Assembly (NCBI GenBank): GCA_003213495.1
Contig: QCMW01000001.1
Location: 1,125,817-1,189,816, forward strand
DNA length: 64,000 nucleotides
Reading direction: 5' to 3'
Origin: SAR86 cluster bacterium AG-422-O05
GTDB lineage: Bacteria > Pseudomonadota > Gammaproteobacteria > Magnimaribacterales > D2472
Part shown: piece after piece, positions 9,722 through 17,656 of the stretch
Numbering within the stretch: the first letter of the stretch is position 1
Layout: the number at the start of each line of letters is the position of its first letter
The notes under the pieces: model-generated
Database searches by the model: none
What the model saw: the letters and a program-made list of their open reading frames with translations, nothing else
What the model was told of the DNA's origin: nothing
Translations under genes and position numbers: made by a program

Positions 9722-10391
9722 TTTTATTATGAAATTCTATCAATCTTTTCTTCCAGAGCCTCGTAAGAATATTAAATTCTGTAGGTTTTACAATAAATTC
9801 TTGAAAAATTAAGTTTCTGTCGATCATCAAAATAACAATCTGATTGATATCAGTATCAAACATTACATTATGCGCATTTGCATAGGCACAACATTGAAGA
9901 AAATAATCTTCAATCCACTCTCTCTTTTTCATTTTTCTAGCAGTCTTAAAATCTATCAGAGATGGCACTCCATTAATCTTACCAACACAATCTGCTGTTC
10001 CAGCATACAAACCATCAAGAATTAATCCCACCTCTAAACCCCACACTTCAGTAATAGAATTAAGTCCAGATTCAATAAATTTTTCAGTCATTCTTTCAGC
10101 AAGAACTCCATCTTCATTATCAGAAAAATTTCTCCACTCCTGTTCATTTAGATATAACTCTAAAGCCTCATGAACCATAGTTCCAATATCTGTACTCTGT
10201 TTAATGATTCTATTAGCCTCTTCTTCACCAACTCTATTGCGCCACTGCTGAATAGAATCTTTTTTATTGGAGGTTTTATTTAAAACCGTAGTAACACTAG
10301 GTACTGGATTATTTTTTGAATCTAAATAAAATCTACCTTCGTTACTCTCTTGTCTTTTTAACTCAGGATAAGTATAAATATTTGTTATCAT
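9714..10391 (-). CDS. PD-(D/E)XK exonuclease-like protein
   Basis: A 225-residue protein with the RecB-like nuclease core. His74 lies in GTMVHEALE, Glu120 in VWGLEVGL and Asp134 in GTADCVGK. Asp147-Phe-Lys149 follows in SLIDFKTARK, and the QxxxY motif is Gln166-Tyr170 (QCCAY). This motif order matches small single-domain exonucleases such as mitochondrial MGME1 and phage-type nucleases. No helicase domain is attached, and no phage genes lie near. It is the first gene of a minus-strand run with the esterase (8 bp overlap) and is divergent from BCCT-2 with only 23 bp between them. A DNA repair or end-processing role is inference. Confidence 0.85.
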   Translation of the reverse strand: MITNIYTYPELKRQESNEGRFYLDSKNNPVPSVTTVLNKTSNKKDSIQQWRNRVGEEEANRIIKQSTDIGTMVHEALELYLNEQEWRNFSDNEDGVLAERMTEKFIESGLNSITEVWGLEVGLILDGLYAGTADCVGKINGVPSLIDFKTARKMKKREWIEDYFLQCCAYANAHNVMFDTDINQIVILMIDRNLIFQEFIVKPTEFNILTRLWKKRLIEFHNKNA

Positions 10392-10414
10392 TACTTTTTA
10401 CTTTGCGATTTAAA

Positions 10415-11902
10415 ATGTTTAAATTAAAAATTAATCCACTTTGGAATATATCAGTAATATTTATTACTTTTTTCTTTTTAATTATTCTCTCATCATATGT
10501 TTTAAATAATCCAAATGAAAGTGCAAATACACTTAAAAATATTTACGATTTTTTTGCTATTAATTTTGAATCATATTTTTTAATAATTAGTTTTTTAATT
10601 CTTATTTTTTTGATTCTTATAGCAATTACTCCTGTAGGTTCTAAAGTGCTTGTCCTTGAAGGAAAGGATACATTTTCTTATTTTTCATGGTGTTCCATGT
10701 TATTTGCAACAGGGCTGGGTGCTGCTTTGTTATATTGGTCTACAGTAGAATGGTTGGTATATTTTACAGACCCAGTGGATGGAGTTAGAACTGAGGAATC
10801 AATAAACTATCTAAAAGCAAGGTCATATCCTCATTTTCATTGGGGTTTAACAGGTTGGGCAATTTATTGCCTTCCGACTATTGCTTTTTCACTGGCTCTA
10901 ATTAACAAACCTAATACACCTCTAACTTTTTCTGGAATATTGTTAAAAAAACAATCTGGAATATTAAGACTATTTCTAGATTTAATATTTATTGGAGCAA
11001 TACTCACAGGTGCAGGAGTAGGCTTAACTCTATCATTCCCTTTAATCTCAGCTGTGATATCAAAAGTATTTTTAGTTGATAAAAATATCTATTTAGATTT
11101 TTCAGCTTTGGTTTTATGTCTTCTAATATTTGGATCAAGTGTTTACCTTGGTATTCAAAAAGGAATCAAAAGGTTAAGTAATTTAAATATAATTTTGGTA
11201 ATAATATTTTTGTTGTTTATATTATTTTCTGGTCCGACTTCCTATATTGTTAAAAATACCATCGAACCCCTTGGTTATATGTTTAGTAATTTTATTGATT
11301 TGAGTTTATCAAGTTCAAAATACAGTATTACTTGGACAGTTTTTTATTGGGCATGGTATTTTGCTTTAGCTCCTGCTGTTGGAACTTTTATTGTCAATAT
11401 TTCAAATGGAAAATCAATAAGAGAAATTGTATTTGGATGCTTGCTAATTGGCTCTCTTGGGTGTTTTTTTCATATTGGTGTACTAAGTAACTCATCTATT
11501 TATTTGTTTGAGAATAATATATTTAATGCTCCTGAAGTTTATAGCTCTGGAACTGCTGGTCTTGAAACCATTGTTGTAGAAACTATTTCATCTTTAGACT
11601 TTGGCTTTTATTTATTAATAGCTTTTGGGGTGATAGCAATTATTTTTCTATGCACAACCTATGACTCCTCTTCCTATATTTTAGCTACGGCGGCGATGAA
11701 AAATTTTAAGGATGAACCCTCGCGAAATTTAAGATTATTTTTTGCATTCATGCTCATAATTCAACCTGCCCTAATAATGTTTCTTGGCGGAGGGGATTCT
11801 TTTATGTGGCTTTTAGTTATATTTTCGGTACCATTGATATTCGTAAATATTTTATTAGTAATCTCAATAGTTAAAAATGCAATTAAAATTAAAAAATCAT
11901 AA
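10415..11902 (+). CDS. BCCT-family transporter, divergent member
   Basis: Second BCCT-type secondary transporter, 495 residues from the ATG at 10415. A TTG 99 bp upstream is in frame but lies inside the divergent nuclease gene and adds a non-homologous extension, so it is rejected. The glycine-rich TM3 motif is present (FATGLGAALLYWSTVEW, residues 97-113). The TM8 signature is altered: WAWYFALAPAVGTFIVNIS replaces the usual TWWFAWAPF, losing aromatics that line the substrate box in characterised members. Substrate is therefore probably different from that of the transporter at 1211-2701. Its 3' end overlaps the next gene by 26 bp. Confidence 0.92.
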   Translation: MFKLKINPLWNISVIFITFFFLIILSSYVLNNPNESANTLKNIYDFFAINFESYFLIISFLILIFLILIAITPVGSKVLVLEGKDTFSYFSWCSMLFATGLGAALLYWSTVEWLVYFTDPVDGVRTEESINYLKARSYPHFHWGLTGWAIYCLPTIAFSLALINKPNTPLTFSGILLKKQSGILRLFLDLIFIGAILTGAGVGLTLSFPLISAVISKVFLVDKNIYLDFSALVLCLLIFGSSVYLGIQKGIKRLSNLNIILVIIFLLFILFSGPTSYIVKNTIEPLGYMFSNFIDLSLSSSKYSITWTVFYWAWYFALAPAVGTFIVNISNGKSIREIVFGCLLIGSLGCFFHIGVLSNSSIYLFENNIFNAPEVYSSGTAGLETIVVETISSLDFGFYLLIAFGVIAIIFLCTTYDSSSYILATAAMKNFKDEPSRNLRLFFAFMLIIQPALIMFLGGGDSFMWLLVIFSVPLIFVNILLVISIVKNAIKIKKS

Positions 11903-12752
11903 AGCTAACATATTTGAACAATTGCCTTTTGATAACTCAAAACAATCAATTGTTTTCCTTCCTGGAGCAGGAATGGATCACAGAATATTGTCGATGTTTA
12001 ATCTTGAGGAATTGTATAATAATCATAATATCCTAGGTTTTGATTTGCCTGGTCATGGCTTTACTTCTGGTCCAATTGTTAATTCCATAGATGAACATTC
12101 TTTATTTTGTATCGATGTTTTTGATCAGTTAGATATCAAAGAGCCTATATTAATTGGGCATAGCTGGGGTGGCCTGGTTGCCCTTGATCTTTCTACAAAA
12201 GTAAAACATAAGATGACAATTTGTATGAATATTGCTTATCCATTTTTGGTTGGAGATATGTTACTAGATTTTGCAAAAGGTAATCTTGATCAAGCAGTAG
12301 AGTTCTTGATGAAATATGGGATTCATAAATTTCCTAAAACTGAAATTAAAACTAAGGGCTTTGGAACGATGGGTTCTGGTTTCTATGGTAGAAAAAAAGG
12401 CCAAATCAAATCACCATATGGAACAAAAGTTGTTGAAGATGATCCAGAAAGAGAAATAAAACTTTACCCATTGAAACGATTATTTAATCAGTCTGAAAAA
12501 GAGATTAGTTCAATTGATTTAAAATCCTGTAATTCATTTCGCTTAACCGAAGAACAAATCTCAAGTTTAAAAAACATAAAATATATTTTTAGTGAAAAAG
12601 ATAAGCTAGCAAGATTTAACCCAGAAAATATATTGTTACAAAATATAGATCATGATAAAGATATTGTTATCTTAGAAGATGTTGGGCACTTTCCATACTT
12701 TGAAAGTCCTGAAGAAACAAATAAGGCTCTAATCTCCATAATCAAAAAATAA
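11877..12752 (+). CDS. Alpha/beta-fold hydrolase
   Basis: Cytoplasmic hydrolase of the alpha/beta superfamily, 291 residues. Landmarks are the oxyanion segment VFLPGAGMDHR, the DLPGHGFTSG turn, the nucleophile GHSWGG (Ser96) and a C-terminal EDVGHFPYFESPE that supplies the histidine. The resemblance is to the general BioH/MhpC-like group; the substrate is not evident. The ATG lies 26 bp inside the end of the BCCT gene, so the two are probably co-translated and the enzyme may act on the imported compound (inference). It converges with the next hydrolase, with 2 bp between stops. Confidence 0.88.
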   Translation: MQLKLKNHKANIFEQLPFDNSKQSIVFLPGAGMDHRILSMFNLEELYNNHNILGFDLPGHGFTSGPIVNSIDEHSLFCIDVFDQLDIKEPILIGHSWGGLVALDLSTKVKHKMTICMNIAYPFLVGDMLLDFAKGNLDQAVEFLMKYGIHKFPKTEIKTKGFGTMGSGFYGRKKGQIKSPYGTKVVEDDPEREIKLYPLKRLFNQSEKEISSIDLKSCNSFRLTEEQISSLKNIKYIFSEKDKLARFNPENILLQNIDHDKDIVILEDVGHFPYFESPEETNKALISIIKK

Positions 12753-12754
12753 TT

Positions 12755-13660
12755 TTAGATTTCTTTATCAAAGAAGTCTGTTAACAATTTATAGCGCCTA
12801 TCTTTATTTAGATCGCTAAATATCTCATGTCTACCATTACCAAATGTAAATAAGGATAAATTTTTAAAATGATTTTTTAAAAACGTGTATAGTCTCTCAA
12901 CACCTTTACCATTGTCGCCAACAGGATCTTTAGAGCCTGCAACTAATAAAATTCTTAAATTCTTATTATTGCTTATATAGTTTTCAACTTTAAATGTGCT
13001 TTCAATTCCTTCTACCATATCTAGCCAAAGTCCATTGGTAACTTTAAATCCGCATAAATCATCTTCAATATAATTGTCTACACTGTCTTCGTCATCAGAT
13101 ACCCAGTCAAACTCAGTTCTGTTTGGTTTAAAATTGCTATTAAATCTTTTGGTAGTAAGTCGCTCCATAATATTATTTAATTTATTTCTGCCATTAAAAA
13201 AAATATCTATTTTTATTATTAGTTTTTGGAACGTTATCAAAAATTGTGGATATTTTGCTGATGCCGATAGTATGAGTCCATCGATTATAAGTTCTTTTTT
13301 TAATAGCGATAAAGCTATCCATGAACCCATGCTGTGCGCAAACACAAATTGTTTTAAATCAGGAAAACTTTTTTTTGTATCATTTATAAGCAAATGGAAA
13401 TCATCCACAACTTTATCCCATCCATTCTCATCATCGGAAAATTTACCTCTATCTGTAGAATTATGTATTCTTTTTCCATGTCCTCTATGATCTATCGATA
13501 TTACATGATACCCATCATTATTAAGCTTGGAGGTTAACCATTTATATCTTCCTATATGTTCTGCTTTACCGTGACAAATATGAACTATTCCTTTTGATTG
13601 AGACATGTTTGATAAATGAACATATAGGTAGCTTTTATCAATAGAGCTATTTAAAATCAT
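12755..13660 (-). CDS. Monoacylglycerol lipase / lysophospholipase-like hydrolase
   Basis: Serine hydrolase of the Hydrolase_4 (serine aminopeptidase S33-like) group, 301 residues. The signature HICHGKAEHIGRYKWL corresponds to the HGxxEHxGRY motif of PldB- and YtpA-type lysophospholipases and monoacylglycerol lipases. DHRGHGKR follows, and the nucleophile is in FAHSMGSW (Ser110). The histidine is most likely in NGRHEIFSD near the C-terminus. No signal peptide is visible, so it is cytoplasmic. It is a single gene on the minus strand, divergent from the condensing enzyme at 13700. Fatty-acyl glycerol or lysolipid turnover is the likely role. Confidence 0.87.
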   Translation of the reverse strand: MILNSSIDKSYLYVHLSNMSQSKGIVHICHGKAEHIGRYKWLTSKLNNDGYHVISIDHRGHGKRIHNSTDRGKFSDDENGWDKVVDDFHLLINDTKKSFPDLKQFVFAHSMGSWIALSLLKKELIIDGLILSASAKYPQFLITFQKLIIKIDIFFNGRNKLNNIMERLTTKRFNSNFKPNRTEFDWVSDDEDSVDNYIEDDLCGFKVTNGLWLDMVEGIESTFKVENYISNNKNLRILLVAGSKDPVGDNGKGVERLYTFLKNHFKNLSLFTFGNGRHEIFSDLNKDRRYKLLTDFFDKEI

Positions 13661-13699
13661 AATTTATAATAAACATATTAGATAAATATTAATATAACT

Positions 13700-14815
13700 A
13701 TGGATAATATTCATATTGCTGGAACTGGCATCTGGCATCCGGAAGAAATGATAACTAACGATGAGATAGTTGAATCTTATAATTCATATGTTGACAATTT
13801 TAATTACAAAAATGCTAATGAAATTGATAATGGAAATATGGTTGCAATGGAACATTCATCAGCTGAATTTATCGAAAAAGCATCTGGCATAAAAACTAGA
13901 TATGTCATAGATAAAAAAAATATTTTAGACATAGATAAAATGATGCCGCAGGTAGAACATGAAGATGAATCTAGGCTTTCAATTCATGCTGTGGTAGGTA
14001 TTAATGCCGCAAAAAAAGCTATGGAACAAGCTAATGTCTCAGCTGCAGATATTGATGGAGTTATTTTAGGCACCTCGCATGCTGCAAGAAATTATCCATC
14101 TGTGGCAATTGAGATTCAAAATGAACTTGGTATTGATGGGTATGCATATGACATGCTTGTAGGATGCTCATCTACTACATTTGCAATTAATAATGCCTAC
14201 AGCGATATTGCATCGGGCCTAGCAAATACAGTGCTAGTTATAAATCCTGAAATATCTACACCATTTGTAAATTACACGCGTAGAGATATACATTTTATAT
14301 TTGGTGATGGGTGTGTAGCAACTGTAGTTAGCAAAAATAATTCTTCAAAGCATTCGCATAAAGTTTTAGACAGAAAACTTGTTACAAAATTTTCTAATAA
14401 TATTAGAAGTGATTGGAGCTATTTAGTAAGAGCAGCTGATAATAGCAAAACCTATGAAGATTTATTATTTTATCAAAATGGTAACAGTGTTTTTAAAGAG
14501 GTTTGTCCTATGGTGGCTGAATTTATATCAACACAGCTTAAAGATAACGACATTGAACCAGGCGAGATTAAAAAATTCTGGCTTCATCAGGCAAATGCTA
14601 GAATGATCAACTTAATTGTGGCTAAGATCATTGGTACAGATCAATTCGATACATCATTAGCTCCAATGCCAATTGAAAAATTTGGTAACTTAGCAAGTGC
14701 TGGCTCTATGTTTGCATTCAACATACATAATGATCTTAAAAAAGGTGAAAAAGGCTTAATCTGTTCTTTTGGTGCGGGTTACTCTGTTTGTTCAATAATT
14801 GTAGAAAAAGTCTAA
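13700..14815 (+). CDS. 3-oxoacyl-ACP synthase III-type condensing enzyme
   Basis: Thiolase-fold decarboxylating condensing enzyme (KAS III/FabH family), 371 residues, longer than housekeeping FabH (~317). The catalytic triad is visible: Cys156 in LVGCSSTTF, His296 in WLHQANARM and Asn330 in FGNLASAGS. An insertion near residues 35-95 distinguishes it from FabH. Length and layout recall the Pseudomonas PA3286-type synthase that feeds medium acyl-CoA into fatty-acid synthesis; this is a resemblance from memory, not proven. It is not in a fab cluster, so it is probably a second, specialised KAS III. Confidence 0.88.
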   Translation: MDNIHIAGTGIWHPEEMITNDEIVESYNSYVDNFNYKNANEIDNGNMVAMEHSSAEFIEKASGIKTRYVIDKKNILDIDKMMPQVEHEDESRLSIHAVVGINAAKKAMEQANVSAADIDGVILGTSHAARNYPSVAIEIQNELGIDGYAYDMLVGCSSTTFAINNAYSDIASGLANTVLVINPEISTPFVNYTRRDIHFIFGDGCVATVVSKNNSSKHSHKVLDRKLVTKFSNNIRSDWSYLVRAADNSKTYEDLLFYQNGNSVFKEVCPMVAEFISTQLKDNDIEPGEIKKFWLHQANARMINLIVAKIIGTDQFDTSLAPMPIEKFGNLASAGSMFAFNIHNDLKKGEKGLICSFGAGYSVCSIIVEKV

Positions 14816-14856
14816 TATAAATTTATTTCAAAACACAAAACATTTATAATCTGCGC

Positions 14857-15000
14857 ATGGGTGAATACGATGCAGTTTGGGTTTTCTTAATTTCTTTAGC
14901 TTTTGTGGGTTTTTATATCTATATTGAAGCAAGACCTAAAGGCTCAAATCTCTTTGGAAATATCTCAGATACGATAAGTAGATTCTTCAGACAAAAGTAA
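14857..15000 (+). CDS. Small single-helix membrane protein, 47 aa
   Basis: A 47-codon frame starting MGEYDAVWVFLISLAFVGFY, with one membrane helix (~residues 7-23) and a short basic C-terminus ending RFFRQK, predicted to stay inside. It starts 41 bp after the KAS III gene and ends 16 bp before tspO on the same strand, so it fills the gap as an operon member would. No known family was recognised. Confidence 0.5.
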   Translation: MGEYDAVWVFLISLAFVGFYIYIEARPKGSNLFGNISDTISRFFRQK

Positions 15001-15016
15001 GAACATTTTTTAATGT

Positions 15017-15457
15017 ATGCAAGAGAAGAAGATTAAGTTAGTCATTGCAGTCATTCTTGCTGCTATGATTGGTAGCTTGGCCTCCACGCAAGCAAGCTCT
15101 GACTTATGGTACTTATCTCTTAATAAAAGTGAACTTAATCCGCCAAGTTATGTGTTTGGAATAGTCTGGCCGATACTTTATGTCCTGATGATGATTTCTG
15201 CATATCTAGCTTACAAGAAGATCTACGAAATTTTTCTAATTCAATTAGCTTTTAATGCTGCATGGTCATGGTTGTTTTTCAGATTTCAAATGCCGCTGAT
15301 ATCACTCATCGATATTTATCTGCTTGTTGCTTTAAACTTGTATATAACTGCACTTATGTATAGAGAAAATAAATTGGCATTTATTTTATTTATTCCATAT
15401 GTCTTATGGATATCTTTTGCTAGTTATCTAAATTTGTTTATTGTCATCAATAATTAA
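15017..15457 (+). CDS. tspO: TspO/MBR family protein
   Basis: Tryptophan-rich sensory protein/peripheral benzodiazepine receptor homologue, 146 residues in five membrane helices. The hallmark WYLSLNKSELNPPSYVFGIVW carries the W-Y-x-x-L-x-K ... P-P-x-x-V-F-x-x-V-W pattern of the loop and second helix, and AFNAAWSWLFF follows in the third or fourth helix. TspO binds porphyrins or cholesterol and affects stress and photosynthesis gene expression in other bacteria; its role here is open. Its 3' end overlaps the end of the CNT transporter by 4 bp, tail to tail. Confidence 0.92.
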   Translation: MQEKKIKLVIAVILAAMIGSLASTQASSDLWYLSLNKSELNPPSYVFGIVWPILYVLMMISAYLAYKKIYEIFLIQLAFNAAWSWLFFRFQMPLISLIDIYLLVALNLYITALMYRENKLAFILFIPYVLWISFASYLNLFIVINN

Positions 15458-16704
15458 ATAAAAATTCCAACTATTAATCCAGTCATACAAGATGCTAGTG
15501 TTGCACCAACAAGTGCTTTAAGAGAAACCTTGATAAGATCGTCTTTTCTTTCTGGAGCCATTGCAGTAATTCCAGAGATAAGAATTCCTACTGACGATAA
15601 ATTAGCAAAACCACATAGGCTATAAAATGTTATTAGTTTTGATCTCTCTGAAAGTTCTCCATTATCCAAAGCAGCCAAACCAGGATAAGCAACAAACTCA
15701 TTTAATGTTGTCTTTATTCCAAGAAGTTCTCCAGCAATGATAGCTTCATCCCATGGAATTCCCATCAACCATGCAATAGGTGCAAAAAGGTAACCAAGGA
15801 TTATTTCTATAGACAAATCAAAACCAAATTGAGATGATAAAAATCCTAATATTGAGTTAGCAATAAATACTAGCGCAATAACTGCAATCAATATTGTTCC
15901 AACACTAAACGCAATACTTGCTCCATCTGATGAACCTCTAGTTACTGCATCCATGGTACTGTTGAAAACTTTGGGTACTTTATTTTCATCAAAATCAGTA
16001 ATTGTATTTGAAGGTATCATAATATTTGCATACATAATTGCAGCAGGAACTGATAATACAGACGCGGTAATAAAATGTTGAATCAAGTTCTGATTAATGA
16101 ATGAGCTTTCAAGTATTGCAATTAAAGCAACCATTACAGAACCAGCAACGGTAGCCATGCCTGCAGTCATTAAAATTAAGAGTTCTTTATTAGATAATTT
16201 ACTAACATAGGGCCTTATTAATAATGGAGCCTCAACCTGTCCAACAAAAATATTTGCAGCCGCTCCCAATCCAACTGGCCCACCAATATTGAAAAGCTTT
16301 TGACATGCTCTAGAGATTAAATTAACAATAAAAGGAAGTACTCCCCAATGCCATAATATAGCCGAAATACATGCCATGACTATGATGTATGGTAAAACTC
16401 CAAAAGCAAAAGTTTCTAAAAGAGATCTATATGGTGTACTGCTATCTGTAGGAGGATAACCAAATACAAAATTAGCGCCCTCTTGAGTAGCTTGCTGAAG
16501 GATAACGACACCATTTCCTAAAATTTCAAAAAAACTGACTACAAAAGGTAATTTAAGTAATATTACTGCAAGTATTATTTGAGCAAGTATTCCGTATAGA
16601 ACATAGCGGTAGTTTATAGTTTTAAAATTATCTGAAAAAGGTATAGCTAATGCTACAAGACCAATAAAACCAATGAAAATCTGTAAAATAAAAAGAGTAT
16701 CCAT
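15454..16704 (-). CDS. Concentrative nucleoside transporter (CNT/NupC family)
   Basis: Inner-membrane cation-coupled nucleoside importer, 416 residues with multiple membrane helices. Family landmarks include GLGAAANIFVGQVEAPLLIRPY in the first half (the G-Q-x-E-A-P motif that binds nucleoside). The second half has NEFVAYPGLAAL and LCGFANLSSVGILISG. Its start lies one base after the stop of the upstream 2-oxoglutarate oxygenase gene, so the two form an operon transcribed leftward. Substrate is most likely pyrimidine and/or purine nucleosides; specificity cannot be told by eye. Confidence 0.93.
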   Translation of the reverse strand: MDTLFILQIFIGFIGLVALAIPFSDNFKTINYRYVLYGILAQIILAVILLKLPFVVSFFEILGNGVVILQQATQEGANFVFGYPPTDSSTPYRSLLETFAFGVLPYIIVMACISAILWHWGVLPFIVNLISRACQKLFNIGGPVGLGAAANIFVGQVEAPLLIRPYVSKLSNKELLILMTAGMATVAGSVMVALIAILESSFINQNLIQHFITASVLSVPAAIMYANIMIPSNTITDFDENKVPKVFNSTMDAVTRGSSDGASIAFSVGTILIAVIALVFIANSILGFLSSQFGFDLSIEIILGYLFAPIAWLMGIPWDEAIIAGELLGIKTTLNEFVAYPGLAALDNGELSERSKLITFYSLCGFANLSSVGILISGITAMAPERKDDLIKVSLKALVGATLASCMTGLIVGIFI

Positions 16705-16705
16705 C

Positions 16706-17608
16706 TTAATAAAGCTTTATTTCTTTGAGCCTCTGATCAAGGAAATCGTTAGCTAGAATTCCCTCATCACTGTCTCTAAATATAGATTTTAAATTTACTG
16801 AAGGTGCTGGATGAAGAAAAAAAGGTATGCTATATCTTGGCTTAGATTCGGTTAGCTTATCTTGTATTACACGGTGTGTAGTGCTTTTTAATTTTTTATC
16901 GGTAACAAGCTGCATCATGTCACCAATATTGCAAACAATTGCTTCTGAGCTTGGAGAGACTTTAATCCAAGACCCATCCTTGTTCAAAACCTCTAAACCA
17001 CCTTCTTCAGCTCCAATTAATAATGTAATTAAATTAATATCTTCATGAGCTCTTGCTCTATGAGGATTTAAATTAGAATCTACAGGTGGATAATGAATAG
17101 ATCTTAAAAGCGAATTGCCCTTTTCTATCCAAGGTGTAAAAAAATTTTTATCTATTTCCAATGACAAAGCAATTACTGACAATACTCTAGAACCAATTTT
17201 ATGAAGCTCTAAATACAATTCATCATAATATTTATTAAATTCAGGCATCTCCTCAATAATTATATTTTTTGGAATTTTTTGATCAAATGTATCATCAACA
17301 ACTGGACCGTGATGCCAAAATTCTTTTTGATCAGGTACATTCTCACCAACTGCAGTTTCGATACCTTTTGGGGTATAGCCTCTAGCCCCTTTAGAGCCAA
17401 CTGAACTATACTTATTCTTAGTCTCATATTCTAGATTAAAAAACTGTTTTGATAATTGATAACACTTATCTACAAGCTCATTAGATAATCCGTGTTCAGT
17501 TATTGAAAAAAATCCATGGTCTTCTAAAGCATCAGACAGAATATTTATAGAATTAGAGTCACCTTTTTCAATATCTACAAAAGAAAGTTCAGGTATTTGT
17601 TTATTCAT
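16706..17608 (-). CDS. 2-oxoglutarate/Fe(II)-dependent oxygenase (isopenicillin N synthase-like)
   Basis: Non-haem iron oxygenase of the DIOX_N plus 2OG-FeII_Oxy architecture, 300 residues. The N-terminal domain shows DHGFFSITEHG. The iron ligands are His188 and Asp190 (RAHEDINLITLL) and His245 (STTHRVI); Arg258-x-Ser260 (PRYSIPFF) binds the 2-oxoglutarate carboxylate. The family includes isopenicillin N synthase, plant hormone oxygenases and fungal thymine 7-hydroxylase. It is one base from the nucleoside transporter, so a nucleoside or nucleobase substrate is the best guess. It is not a beta-lactam gene: no partner genes are present. Confidence 0.9.
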   Translation of the reverse strand: MNKQIPELSFVDIEKGDSNSINILSDALEDHGFFSITEHGLSNELVDKCYQLSKQFFNLEYETKNKYSSVGSKGARGYTPKGIETAVGENVPDQKEFWHHGPVVDDTFDQKIPKNIIIEEMPEFNKYYDELYLELHKIGSRVLSVIALSLEIDKNFFTPWIEKGNSLLRSIHYPPVDSNLNPHRARAHEDINLITLLIGAEEGGLEVLNKDGSWIKVSPSSEAIVCNIGDMMQLVTDKKLKSTTHRVIQDKLTESKPRYSIPFFLHPAPSVNLKSIFRDSDEGILANDFLDQRLKEIKLY

Positions 17609-17614
17609 AATAAA

Positions 17615-17637
17615 AAAGGCGGTATTAAACCGCCTTT
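17615..17637 (-). terminator. Rho-independent terminator of the Oar-like receptor
   Basis: A 9-bp perfect stem AAAGGCGGT/ACCGCCTTT (17615-17623 with 17629-17637) with a 5-nt loop. On the minus strand it is followed by a T-run. It lies between the receptor stop (17657) and the start of the oxygenase gene (17608), so it separates the two minus-strand units. Confidence 0.9.
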
Positions 17638-17656
17638 AAATTATATATAAGTATTA

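Noticed and set aside
10316..10414. Upstream in-frame TTG extending BCCT-2 by 33 residues
   Set aside because: It lies inside the divergent nuclease gene, adds a segment unlike any BCCT N-terminus, and the ATG at 10415 gives a length equal to the other BCCT.
16706..17608. Isopenicillin N synthase, i.e. beta-lactam biosynthesis
   Set aside because: Only the generic oxygenase fold is shared; no ACV synthetase or other pathway genes are present and the partner is a nucleoside transporter.
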